Below are positions 46,171 to 54,947 of a stretch of DNA of 64,000 nucleotides, in pieces. A program made the translations under genes and the position numbers. The stretch is from an uncultured Thermoguttaceae bacterium (GTDB taxonomy: Bacteria; Planctomycetota; Planctomycetia; Pirellulales; Thermoguttaceae). The notes below the pieces were generated by a model, which was not told the origin of the DNA, searched no databases, and was given only the letters and a program-made list of their open reading frames with translations. Within the stretch, counting starts at the first letter, position 1, and the number at the start of each line of letters is the position of its first letter. Location: assembly GCA_938084835.1 (NCBI GenBank), contig CALKER010000006.1, positions 496,001 through 560,000 of the forward strand. Direction: 5' to 3'.

Positions 46171-47190
46171 ATGAATGACGTAAAAACCACACGACGGGAA
46201 TTTGTGGCCACTACAGCCGGCGCGATGGCGGGGATGGCAGCGGGGATCCAGTCGCTGGCTCATGCAGCTTTGGACGCGGGGAAACCACCGCTGCCCATCG
46301 ATTCGTCGAAAATCTTAAATTACAACGAAAATATGGAATACCGGCGTCTGGGTAAGACAGAGTTGATGGTCTCGGCTGTTTGCTTGGGTGGGCATGCCCG
46401 AAGTGATTTAAAGGAACGCACGGAGATCATCAGCCGTTGCATTGACCTCGGCATCAATTACATTGACGCCTGTTGGGACAACGAGGTCATCCGCGACGCC
46501 AAAGCCCTTAAGGGACGGCGAGACAAGATGTATTTGGCTCTGTCCCACGGCGCTAAGGAAGTGCGAAATGAAGAGTATCGCACCTCCAAAAAGTTGTTGG
46601 AGGCGCTGGATGAACTGTTGAAGGCTTCGGAACAAGAGTACACCGATCTGTGGCGTATTACATGTCTGGAGCCAGGGGGTCGGCATTCATTCGATACTTC
46701 GTGCGAAATTGTGGACGCTTTGACCAAGGCAAAAAAACAGGGGAAAGCGCGGTTTGTGGGCATTTCGTCGCACGATCGTCGCTGGTTGAAGTTTATGATC
46801 GAGTATTTTCCTGAAATTGAGGTGATACTCTTTCCCTTCACAACGATGAGTCGGGTAGCTCCCACGGATAGCCTCTTTCCGGCCATTAAGCAGTGCGATG
46901 TGGGGGCCTTTGGGATCAAGCCCTTTGGGGCTGGCTCGCTCTTTTCGGGCAATAAGGCGGAAGACCTCCGGCGGGCGCGCCTGGCGATCCGCTACATCCT
47001 CGCTTCGAACACGGTGATCCCGATTCCCGGTGCCAACAGTTTGGAGGAAGTGGATAATTTGGCCTTAGCAGTGAAAGAGCGGCGTGCACTGGATGTCAAA
47101 GAGCAGGCCGAGCTGGAGGTTATCGGTCGACATATGTGGGCGACTTTGCCCCCGCGGTATCAGTGGCTGAAAGATTGGGAATATGTGTGA
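46171..47190 (+). CDS. Tat-exported aldo-keto reductase-fold protein with altered active site
   Basis: A 339-residue protein with AAGGAG before the ATG. The N-terminus TTRREFVATTAGAMAG is a twin-arginine signal. Residues 55-330 follow the aldo-keto reductase barrel: YRRLGKTELMVSAVCLGG, LGINYIDACWDNE, GKARFVGISSHDRRWL, GIKPFGAG and the cofactor-side IPIPGANSLEEVDN. The catalytic tetrad is largely missing: the Asp is kept (D99), but N104 stands at the Tyr position, LSH at the Lys position, and T164 at the His position. It may bind a nucleotide or sugar without classical reduction. The next gene overlaps it by eight bases. Confidence 0.88.
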   Translation: MNDVKTTRREFVATTAGAMAGMAAGIQSLAHAALDAGKPPLPIDSSKILNYNENMEYRRLGKTELMVSAVCLGGHARSDLKERTEIISRCIDLGINYIDACWDNEVIRDAKALKGRRDKMYLALSHGAKEVRNEEYRTSKKLLEALDELLKASEQEYTDLWRITCLEPGGRHSFDTSCEIVDALTKAKKQGKARFVGISSHDRRWLKFMIEYFPEIEVILFPFTTMSRVAPTDSLFPAIKQCDVGAFGIKPFGAGSLFSGNKAEDLRRARLAIRYILASNTVIPIPGANSLEEVDNLALAVKERRALDVKEQAELEVIGRHMWATLPPRYQWLKDWEYV

Positions 47191-47881
47191 TTGCGCACTT
47201 AATCGCCAGGTTCTCTCTCAAAGGTTTTGGACCGCGATCCCTGATATGACCAGGTATGGCTGGGTTGGGGTAACACTTCTGGGATGGCTAGTTGGCTGCG
47301 GTCCCACTCCCTGGGAAGGGACGGGGCACTTAGCGAAGAGTGCCCCTGAAAAAGAAGCAGTTGTGGCAACCTCAGAGGTCATGCCGCTTGACTCGCCCGA
47401 AGTTGCCGAAGAAGGTTCGACAGGGAAGGCCCCCCCACCTCAAAACGAAGAGGTTACCACGGCTCCTGTGGAACAACCGCAATCAGAATTCAACGGCGAG
47501 CCTTTGCTTTTGATGAACGAGGATTCGGAATTCGACGTGGACTTTATGGCCCTCAATGGTCGGTGCATGGTGTGTCATCTCAACTATTTACAAGACGAAA
47601 TTTCCTTGGTCCACGCGCGAGCTGGCTACGGTTGTGCGCATTGCCACGGCGAAAGTGATGAGCATATTGCAGATGAATCTTGGGCCTCTGGGGGGCCGGG
47701 AACTCCCCCGGATATCATGTATCGCGCCGACGAAGTCGTGCCCGCCTGCTTAAAATGTCACGAGCTTCTGCCGTCAGATCCCGACTGCCGTTGTGAGTTT
47801 CCCCGATTGGCGCAAAAGAAGTCATGCACTGATTGCCACGGGACACACCGCTTGCAAACGCGAAAATGCTCATGGAAATGA
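47183..47881 (+). CDS. Tetraheme c-type cytochrome lipoprotein
   Basis: A 232-residue protein whose ATG overlaps the end of the preceding gene by eight bases, suggesting translational coupling. A second in-frame ATG at 47246 would give an ideal lipoprotein signal (GVTLLGWLVGC), and may be the real start. After an acidic, Pro-rich linker come four c-type heme motifs: CMVCH, CAHCH, CLKCH and CTDCH, the last near the C-terminus. The spacing does not match a named multiheme family. It probably transfers electrons at the periplasmic face; the partner may be the coupled aldo-keto reductase-fold protein. Confidence 0.9.
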   Translation: MCDCALNRQVLSQRFWTAIPDMTRYGWVGVTLLGWLVGCGPTPWEGTGHLAKSAPEKEAVVATSEVMPLDSPEVAEEGSTGKAPPPQNEEVTTAPVEQPQSEFNGEPLLLMNEDSEFDVDFMALNGRCMVCHLNYLQDEISLVHARAGYGCAHCHGESDEHIADESWASGGPGTPPDIMYRADEVVPACLKCHELLPSDPDCRCEFPRLAQKKSCTDCHGTHRLQTRKCSWK

Positions 47882-48283
47882 CTTGGCCCTGAAGTCAACA
47901 ATTCCTTTCAGGTGGGCTGCGGTTCCCTGATAGCTGAATCGCCCGAGGTGCATTCCTCGTAGCTCGACTGGAAGGCAGAAGAATGTTTCAGACCGAACTT
48001 AAAAAGACTCAGGTTTTTCGCTCAGAACTTTGAAGGTGCGTAGGGGGAATTTGGGGAATCGGCTTGCCAAGTTGACACCTGAGGTTTCTGGGTACCCGCT
48101 AATGTTTCTGAGGATTCAGCCCGGCTTGCGCACCAAGAAGTATTCGTACGTGCCTATATCGTCGAACGTGGCTAAATCGCTCCACCCTCGATAAAACCAA
48201 GTAGCAACATCATCCCCGAACTCAACCAAAGTTGCCAAGGTAACAGCAGAAGAGGCCCCTGCCTGAGAGTTGAGGAGCCCGTT
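47882..48283. other. Spacer before the GH10 gene
   Basis: A small hairpin (CGAGG / CCTCG) lies near 47944-47960 after the cytochrome stop. No gene is seen; a minus-strand frame at 48116-48658 is antisense to the GH10 gene and not credible. Confidence 0.5.
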
Positions 48284-49696
48284 ATGGGAAGGGGATTTTG
48301 GCGTCAAAGTTTTTGTGTGGATTTTCTTGCCACGGTGTTTCTGGGGACGACGGTGCTCGTTGCTTCGGTGCGTGCGCAACCGTCTCAGCCGGCCGCGGGG
48401 TTTGACCGGCTTTGGCAAGTGTACAAAGCGCGATGGCAAGATCCCGAGATTGAAGAACGCATTGCGAAAGGCATCGAGAAGTACCGCAAGCAAGATATCA
48501 CCATAAAAGTAGTTGATGCTAGTGGGCATCCAGTTAGCGGTGTTCACGTGGAGATAAGGCAGGAGACTCACGCCTTTCTTTTTGGGTGTAATGCGTTTGT
48601 GCTCGGCCAACTTGGCTCCCCGGAGAAGAACCGCCGGTACGAGGGGGCCTTTACGCACCTTTTCAACTTTGCCACTATCCCTTTCTATTGGGCGGGGACT
48701 GAACCGAAGCAGGGGGAATTAAGATACGCGGAGGGATCGCGAGAAATTTGGCGACGTCCGCCTCCAGATCGTTTTCTCCCGTGGGCCGAGAAATACGGAA
48801 TCACTCTTAAGGGACATCCGTTGGTGTGGCATGCCCACAACCCGGAGTGGTTGCCCAAAGAGCCGGCGGCCCTAAAGGCACTTTACCGCAAGCGATTCGG
48901 AGAAATCGCCGAGCGGTACGCGGGAAGAATCGAAATTTGGGATGTTGTTAACGAGTCGCTTGTGTGCCCGCCAAGCTTTCCTTTGTTCACTGAGGACCGC
49001 GAGTATGTACGGTGGGCCTTTCTCGAAGTGGCACCCCTTTTCCCGCCCCAGACGATTCTAATGATAAACGAAGTCGGGCAATTTAACACCCCTCCCCACG
49101 TCCTACGCTATCGAGATCAGATTCGTCAGTTGCTTGAGGCCGAGGTACCCGTCCGCGGGATTGGCTTGCAGTTGCATTTCTTCCGTCGTGAAGCATTGAA
49201 TGATTATTTGCGGTCGGAGAATTCCCACCCGGCCAAGCTGCTTGAGGGCTACCGACTGCTGGGTGAACTTAGCCTACCGCTTTTTATCACGGAGATTACA
49301 ATCCCTTCCGCCGGGGAACGTGGAGAGGAAGTGCAAGCGGAAGTCGTGCGAAATCTCTACCGTTTGTGGTTCAGTGTTCCTGCGATGGCCGGTATCACCT
49401 GGTGGAATTTGGCCGACGGAACCGCTGTACAGGGCGAAAATGAAGCTCTTGGCGGACTTTTGACGGAGGACCTTCAGCCCAAATTGGCCTATCGGCAATT
49501 GGAGCGGCTTATCCACCAGGAGTGGAAAACTCGTGTGGATGCTCAAACGGATCGGGAGGGGGTCTGTCATGTACGGGGTTTTTGTGGGAGGTACTTGATC
49601 CGGGTCGGGAAGGGGGAAATGTGGATGAAACAAAACCTGAATGTGGACAAAGCTAAGCCTGCTATTCTGGAGATTGTTTGGAAGGAGGATAGTTAA
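48284..49696 (+). CDS. Exported GH10 endo-1,4-beta-xylanase-like protein
   Basis: A 470-residue protein; GAGGAG precedes the ATG. The signal peptide ends near SVRAQP. Residues about 70-100 form a short beta-domain (DITIKVVDASGHPVSGVHVE) often found before divergent GH10 domains. The GH10 barrel follows: TLKGHPLVWHAHNPEWLP, acid/base E224 in WDVVNE, nucleophile E337 in LFITEITI, and WWNLADG. The usual ITELD is ITEIT, as in divergent GH10 groups. It should cut beta-1,4-xylan outside the cell. No carbohydrate-binding module is attached. Alone on its transcript by spacing, but near the GH127 gene. Confidence 0.93.
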   Translation: MGRGFWRQSFCVDFLATVFLGTTVLVASVRAQPSQPAAGFDRLWQVYKARWQDPEIEERIAKGIEKYRKQDITIKVVDASGHPVSGVHVEIRQETHAFLFGCNAFVLGQLGSPEKNRRYEGAFTHLFNFATIPFYWAGTEPKQGELRYAEGSREIWRRPPPDRFLPWAEKYGITLKGHPLVWHAHNPEWLPKEPAALKALYRKRFGEIAERYAGRIEIWDVVNESLVCPPSFPLFTEDREYVRWAFLEVAPLFPPQTILMINEVGQFNTPPHVLRYRDQIRQLLEAEVPVRGIGLQLHFFRREALNDYLRSENSHPAKLLEGYRLLGELSLPLFITEITIPSAGERGEEVQAEVVRNLYRLWFSVPAMAGITWWNLADGTAVQGENEALGGLLTEDLQPKLAYRQLERLIHQEWKTRVDAQTDREGVCHVRGFCGRYLIRVGKGEMWMKQNLNVDKAKPAILEIVWKEDS

Positions 49697-50426
49697 TCAT
49701 ACCTAACACCTAAAGTTATTAGCTCGAGGTCTTTGGCACAGATGATTTTGGGAGCCACTTCCACATGGGATTGGAATAGAGGAGGAGGTTGCATCCCCCA
49801 GAATCTACGAGCTTAGCAGGATGGGCAAACTGCAAACTCTGGTTTGAAGTTTTCTTTATCTTATAATGGATCTTTCGAGATGCATCGTTGCTTACGGGCT
49901 TCATAGAATCGTTGCTTACGGGCTTCATAGAAACGAACGATGTCCTGCAGTTTTCCGAAACCCTGCAGTCCGGGAGGTATTGACCGTCGAGTAAATTCGG
50001 TTGCTTGCAGTGGGTGGAGGTTGCCTGCATTTGCTTGCGGAGTTTTCGGAAGCTCTTCGCAGCGCTTGCGGATTTGTTCTGCTCGCATTCCGGTCAAAAA
50101 AATCCCGAAGCAACACTCGCGTCCTATCCCGGTTGGGCGGAAGTAAGTTGGTTACGCGGGCAAAGAAAGCGAGAAGAAAAGGTGCTTATGCTCCTAAGCA
50201 ACTTCGACGTAAATGCTTCAATAGGCGTAAACGAAATCAAGCTGGGGAATGCATTTGGGGCGTGCACAGCGAGGTAGGATCGGGCGGTTAATCCACAGGT
50301 AAGCGGGCCCGAAGGAGATCCGTGGAGAGGGCGTCGGCCGATCAAAAATAAGAGTTGAGAGAAATGGTGATCCTGGCTTCCGCGTTTTCAACCTATGGCC
50401 AAAATTTCATTGGGAGGGAAGGTCTT
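49697..50426. other. Spacer between GH10 and GH127 genes
   Basis: Contains the perfect 24-base tandem repeat at 49884-49931. Several frames run through on both strands (for example minus 49861-50097), but none has a ribosome site or family resemblance. It could be a decayed gene. Confidence 0.5.
49884..49931. repeat. Perfect tandem duplication, 24-base unit
   Basis: Two identical copies at 49884-49907 and 49908-49931. On the minus strand the unit would encode an in-frame eight-residue repeat (FYEARKQR twice). Confidence 0.9.
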
Positions 50427-52820
50427 ATGGGCCGTTTGTTGTGTGCTTTTTGGGCTTTATTATTTGTGGTGTGGATGGGTGCAGCGGTTCAGGCTTATGG
50501 GGAAGAGAACGAGCGGGCCATGCCTTATCGGAAACTCCAGCCGGTGCCGTTTACGCAGGTGCAGCTGAGTGACAACTTTTGGGCTCCCCGCATAGAGGTC
50601 AATCGCCGGGCTACCTTGCCCCATAACCTGGAATGGTGTGAGAAGACTGGGCGATTAAGTAATTTCGACAAAGCAGCCGGCAAAGTCCAGGGGGAATTTG
50701 AAGGCATTTACTTTAATGATTCCGACGTTTACAAAGTGCTTGAAGGCGCTGCTTACATTCTAGCAGTGACACGTGACCCGGAGCTTGACAGGCAACTGGA
50801 TGAGCTAATTGCCCGCATTGCTGCCGCACAGCAGCCTGATGGATATTTGAATACCTATTTTACTCTTGTGGATCCCAAGAATCGCTGGGCAGATTTACAC
50901 TATCGGCATCAGCTCTACCTGGCGGGTCATTTGTTTGAGGCAGCAGTAGCTCATCACCGGGCCACGGGGAAGCAAAATCTGCTGAGTGTCGCTCTCCGTT
51001 TTGCCGATCTCATCGTGCGCGAATTTGGACCGGGCAAGCGCTTGGATCCGGATGGGCATCAAGAGGTGGAACTTGCCCTGATCAAGCTCTACGAGCTTAC
51101 AGGGAAGAGGGAGTATTTGGAGCTGGCGAAGTTTTTTATCGATATTCGTGGCGATGGTTCCCGGAGAAAATTATGGGGGCCCAATGTGCAAGATCACCAA
51201 CCTTTTCGGGAGCAATCTGAGATTGTGGGGCATGCGGTACGTGCCATGTACATGTGTTGCGGTGCAGCGGACCTTTATGCGTGGACCGGCGAAGCCGCGC
51301 TTCGTGACGCGCTTTATCGGCTCTGGGAGGATCTGACCCGCCATAAACTGTATGTCACGGGCGGGATTGGAGCTCGAGCTGGTGGCGAAGCGTTCGGTGA
51401 GCCGTACGAGCTTCCTAACCTTGAGGCTTATGCTGAAACTTGCGCGGCGATTGGGTTGGTTCTCCTGAGTTGGAGGATGACCTTACTGGAAGCGGATGCG
51501 CGATTTGCCGATGTGATGGAGCGGGCCCTTTATAACGGTTTTTTGTCGGGGGTCTCGCTCGACGGTCGCCGCTTTTTCTACGTTAACCCGTTGGAATCGG
51601 CCGGTAACCATCACCGTCAACCGTTCTTCCCCTGCGCGTGCTGCCCTACCAACGTGGTGCGGATTATTCCGCAGGTGCCCGGGCTCTTCTATGCCTGGGA
51701 CGATGCTGGCATCTACGTCAATTTGTACGCGGCAGGCAGTGCGGAGATCTTCTGGAGGGGAATTCCTATACGTATCCGTCAAAAGACCGACTTTCCTTGG
51801 GATGGGCGAGTCGCGCTCACACTTCTTTGTGACCGCCCGGTTGAGATGGCTTTGCGTGTCCGCATCCCTGGTTGGTGTCGGGACTGGATGCTTGCGATCA
51901 ATGGAGAAAGGACGACTGCGAGTGTGGAACGTGGCTATGCAGTAATCCGCCGGCAATGGGATGGGGAGGATCGTGTTGAGCTTAATTTGTCGATGCCGGT
52001 GGAGCGGGTGGAGTCACATCCGAAGGTGGCGACCAATCGGGGTCGCGTGGCTATCCAACGGGGGCCGATCGTTTATTGCTTCGAACAGGTTGATAATGGC
52101 GGTCCTGTGCGGCAACTGCAGTTGGCCCGAGATCCCGAATTTCAAGTGGAATATCGTCCGGATCTTTTGGGCGGGGTGGTAACGATCCTAGCGACGGATG
52201 TGCAAGGCCACAATCGTGTGGCTATCCCATATTACGCTTGGGATCACCGCGATCCGGGGGAGATGATCGTGTGGGTGCGGCAGCAGGGTAAACCGCGGCG
52301 GGTGCCGGAGGAGGACCCCTCGTGGGCTGGCCTGTTGTACCGTTTTGTGGATCCCGCAACCCTGTCGGCCGAGGAGGTGCTGGACCTTGCAGAACTTGCT
52401 TTACCGTCGGCCTCGCACTGTAATCCTTCGGACACGTTGTCGGCTCTCAACGACCTAGTGGAGCCGACAGACTCCTGTGATCACTCTATACCTCGCTTCA
52501 CGTGGTGGGATCGTCGCGGAACGCAGGAATGGGTGCAGTACGACTTCGGAAAAGCGGTGACCGTTCAGGCGGTAGGCGTGTACTGGTTTGATGATCGTAA
52601 AATGGGACGTCACTGTCGGGTGCCGGCCTCGTGGCGCCTCCTGTATCGGGAGGGTGACCAATGGGTTCCGGTGAAAAATCTCACGGCCTATACCACGTTT
52701 TTAGACCGATATAATTGGGTGCATTTCGAGCCGGTAGTGACCTCGGCGTTGCGAATTGAGGTGCAGTTGGATCCCTCCGGCCCGTGGTCCGGCGGCATTT
52801 TAGAATGGAAAGTCCGGTAG
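50427..52820 (+). CDS. Exported GH127 (beta-L-arabinofuranosidase) family protein
   Basis: A 797-residue protein; the ATG at 50427 follows GGAGGGAAGG, and the signal peptide runs to about AAVQA. The GH127 barrel (old name DUF1680) begins QVQLSDNFWAPRIEVNRRA and contains FNDSDVYKVLEGAAY, HQLYLAGHLFEAAVAH and FGEPYELPN. Zinc and catalytic residues match HypBA1 closely: E337 and C339 (AETCA), then C405-C406 in CACCPTN. The last about 130 residues form a discoidin-like domain (WVQYDFGKAVTVQAVGVYWF), a probable carbohydrate binder. It should release beta-L-arabinofuranose from arabinan or glycoprotein side chains outside the cytoplasm. Confidence 0.93.
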   Translation: MGRLLCAFWALLFVVWMGAAVQAYGEENERAMPYRKLQPVPFTQVQLSDNFWAPRIEVNRRATLPHNLEWCEKTGRLSNFDKAAGKVQGEFEGIYFNDSDVYKVLEGAAYILAVTRDPELDRQLDELIARIAAAQQPDGYLNTYFTLVDPKNRWADLHYRHQLYLAGHLFEAAVAHHRATGKQNLLSVALRFADLIVREFGPGKRLDPDGHQEVELALIKLYELTGKREYLELAKFFIDIRGDGSRRKLWGPNVQDHQPFREQSEIVGHAVRAMYMCCGAADLYAWTGEAALRDALYRLWEDLTRHKLYVTGGIGARAGGEAFGEPYELPNLEAYAETCAAIGLVLLSWRMTLLEADARFADVMERALYNGFLSGVSLDGRRFFYVNPLESAGNHHRQPFFPCACCPTNVVRIIPQVPGLFYAWDDAGIYVNLYAAGSAEIFWRGIPIRIRQKTDFPWDGRVALTLLCDRPVEMALRVRIPGWCRDWMLAINGERTTASVERGYAVIRRQWDGEDRVELNLSMPVERVESHPKVATNRGRVAIQRGPIVYCFEQVDNGGPVRQLQLARDPEFQVEYRPDLLGGVVTILATDVQGHNRVAIPYYAWDHRDPGEMIVWVRQQGKPRRVPEEDPSWAGLLYRFVDPATLSAEEVLDLAELALPSASHCNPSDTLSALNDLVEPTDSCDHSIPRFTWWDRRGTQEWVQYDFGKAVTVQAVGVYWFDDRKMGRHCRVPASWRLLYREGDQWVPVKNLTAYTTFLDRYNWVHFEPVVTSALRIEVQLDPSGPWSGGILEWKVR

Positions 52821-53205
52821 GAAGTAAATACCACTCAATGGGGAAACCAATCCCCAAACGTTGTGAAAATCGGAAAACTTAATACCACCCTCTGGTAGGG
52901 TCAAAGGGAAAGTACACCGTTCGAAAGCTTGCTTACCGGTGGTATGGCTTGCACATGATTGGTGTTGGAAAGTGTAGTGTTTGGAGCGCGCGGCCCAGCT
53001 GTTTTGTGAGTGAAAAGGTTGGAAGTGACTTTCACCCCACCGGTAATTCTGATTCAATGTGCCGGTGACACAAAGCGTTATCGGTTGAAAGTATGATAAT
53101 TTGTGTCGAGCCATCGGAGGCGCAGAAGGTAAGGGATGCATTGAGTCGCATAAAAGATGGGCATGGTGAATCACTGTTGGAAGGAGGGGATACATCCGCT
53201 TTGCA
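52821..53205. other. Spacer before the HAD gene
   Basis: No gene; only a small hairpin (TACCA / TGGTA) around 52890 after the GH127 stop. Confidence 0.5.
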
Positions 53206-53883
53206 ATGACTTTGGTGTTATTCGATATTGACGGGACGTTATTACGAACTCGAGGTGGCTCCATTCGTGCGATGCAACGTGCTGCCGAAGTGGTCTTTGG
53301 CACTCCCGGTGCGTTTGAGCAGGTTCACTGCGCGGGGATGCTCGATCCGGACATTATTACGGAGGCTTTGCGCCCGTGCGGAATTGTGCCCCGAGAAGAC
53401 CAATGGCAAGAGTTCAAGAGGGCTTATTTTAGTTTTCTTAGGGAGGAAACGCCGCATTTTCGGCTGGTGCAGGGTGCCGACGCTCTAGTGCAGAAACTTT
53501 GGGCGTCGGGCTCGACCATCCTAGGATTGGCCACGGGAAATTTCACAGAATCGGCCTTCATCAAGGTTGAGGCGGTAGGACTAGCTTCAGAGTGGTTTTA
53601 CGCCAATGCATTTGGCGAGGAAGTTTCCACAAGGGCGGAATTGGTGGCCTTGGCGATCCGGCGGGCAAGGCGCTGGTACGGGCAGCCTGTTTCTCGGATC
53701 ATTGTAGTGGGGGACACGCCGCGGGATGTCCGTGCGGCTAAGGCCAATGGATGTTTGAGTGTGGGAGTAGCCGCCGGCGGTTATTCGTTGGAAGCTCTCC
53801 ACTTAAGTGGGGCTGATCTATGTGTTCCCGCCTTGGAGCCAAACCCACTCCTAGTGAACTTTTTACTGGATGGTCGGCTCTAA
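53206..53883 (+). CDS. HAD-superfamily phosphatase (phosphoglycolate phosphatase-like)
   Basis: A 225-residue cytoplasmic hydrolase. Motif I is LFDIDGTLL with nucleophile D7 and D9. The helical cap follows (about 15-95). Motif II is ILGLATGNF with Thr, motif III the Lys region near KVEAVGL, and motif IV is VVGDTPRDVRAAKANG with the metal Asp. This is subfamily IA, like phosphoglycolate phosphatases and beta-phosphoglucomutases; the substrate is not fixed. A GGAGGG site lies upstream. Confidence 0.92.
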   Translation: MTLVLFDIDGTLLRTRGGSIRAMQRAAEVVFGTPGAFEQVHCAGMLDPDIITEALRPCGIVPREDQWQEFKRAYFSFLREETPHFRLVQGADALVQKLWASGSTILGLATGNFTESAFIKVEAVGLASEWFYANAFGEEVSTRAELVALAIRRARRWYGQPVSRIIVVGDTPRDVRAAKANGCLSVGVAAGGYSLEALHLSGADLCVPALEPNPLLVNFLLDGRL

Positions 53884-54159
53884 GATGCGTTTAATCTTTA
53901 ACTAGAGCCACATGCCCACCAACTTCTCCGGTTTCTTCAACCCTGAGGTTCCAGGTTGTTGCAAGGTGCACAAAGCTTTTGCGTTTTTGCCAATTCAGAA
54001 GTTTATCCGTGACTTGTCCGTGAAAGTTAGCCCCGGGGGCCAGAAAATTTCGAAGCTTGAGGGATCAAACCTAGGAAACGTTTCTGGGACATCCCACTAG
54101 CCGATGGGCTTTGGGGGAAATTCTTCCACCCATCTGTGGCTGGACATCGCCTTCTTCAC

Positions 54160-54173
54160 CGTCTCCGGAGACG
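54160..54173. promoter_or_regulatory. Perfect 14-base palindrome CGTCTCCGGAGACG
   Basis: Fully self-complementary. Could bind a dimeric protein or form a cruciform or hairpin; the ten-base core TCTCCGGAGA also occurs at 58050-58059. Confidence 0.3.
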
Positions 54174-54440
54174 ATCACACCAACTTCCACCCATTTGCGG
54201 GTAGACCTTGCTCCGCGAAGCAGGTTTTCGAGTCAGCAAAGAAATGATTCAATCGTTTAAGCCCCCCGAGGATTGGGAAAAGCACAGCCATTAAGAAGAA
54301 AGCCATGGCGAAGAAAATTATGAGGGGGCGAAATCAGCTTAATACTTGCGAGAACAATATGATGGAGCAAGGTCGCAAATTGGGAATGATTAGCGGCAAG
54401 TTTTCATTATTGGAATTTGAACAGCTTGTTTGGCGAATGT

Positions 54441-54470
54441 CCCTATCGCCGGAGACTCCTCGGCGTAGGG
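54441..54470. terminator. Long hairpin between converging genes
   Basis: CCCTA-T-CGCCG pairs with CGGCG-TAGGG (10 pairs, one bulge), loop of nine bases. It lies 51 bases past the minus-strand gene stop; on the plus strand CTTTTCGCTTT follows. A bidirectional terminator is plausible. Confidence 0.5.
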
Positions 54471-54521
54471 CTTTTCGCTTTAAGGTGTAACACTTCCACC
54501 AGGAAAAATCGATCCTGATGA

Positions 54522-54947
54522 CTACTCCTGGTTATAAAGCACAAGCGTTGCCGGGGGAACAAATGTCCAATGATAGGGCTTGGTGGCCGAGCCAGACACC
54601 CATCGGGGTGCTCGATCGCCGAACATAATGTCGGCGGTAGTGAGGGGACGGGATGCAGATATTCCAAACCATGCCCGACTAGCAATGCGGAGCTGGCGCT
54701 GCTGAGCCTGAAATTGGGCTCGCTCGATGATAAGAGCGCGGGCGTCTCTTGTCCATGGCGTGTAATACTGAGCGTACCAGGGGTCGATCGAGGGCGATGT
54801 AGTCTGGGGAGTGGTCGGTTGCGCGCCGCCTATGTGCCGGTCTTCCGGGGAGGGAAGCGCTCCCAGTCGAAGGGCTTGGGCACCGGCCGGTTTCGCCAGA
54901 AGGAAAAGCGGTAAAACCACCACCGCTAGGGTAATGAGTCTTCGCAT
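54522..54947 (-). CDS. Small exported protein of unknown function
   Basis: A 141-residue protein; the ATG at 54947 follows AAGGA by seven bases, and the frame is open further but without signal. MRRLITLAVVVLPLFLLAKPAGAQA is a clear signal peptide. The mature part begins with a Pro/Thr linker, then a helical stretch (RDARALIIERAQFQAQQRQ) and a Trp/Tyr/Pro-rich end (SRAWFGISASRPLTTADIMFG, then KPYHWTFVPPATLVLYNQE). No family recognised. Its composition suggests a periplasmic or surface protein. Confidence 0.7.
   Translation of the reverse strand: MRRLITLAVVVLPLFLLAKPAGAQALRLGALPSPEDRHIGGAQPTTPQTTSPSIDPWYAQYYTPWTRDARALIIERAQFQAQQRQLRIASRAWFGISASRPLTTADIMFGDRAPRWVSGSATKPYHWTFVPPATLVLYNQE

Larger units (their letters stand above)
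53884..54521. other. Convergent spacer with palindromes
   Basis: Region between converging genes. It holds the perfect palindrome at 54160-54173 and the long hairpin at 54441-54470. The segment CTTCCACCCAT occurs twice near 54123 and 54189. The frame at 54305-54490 is not credible. Confidence 0.55.
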
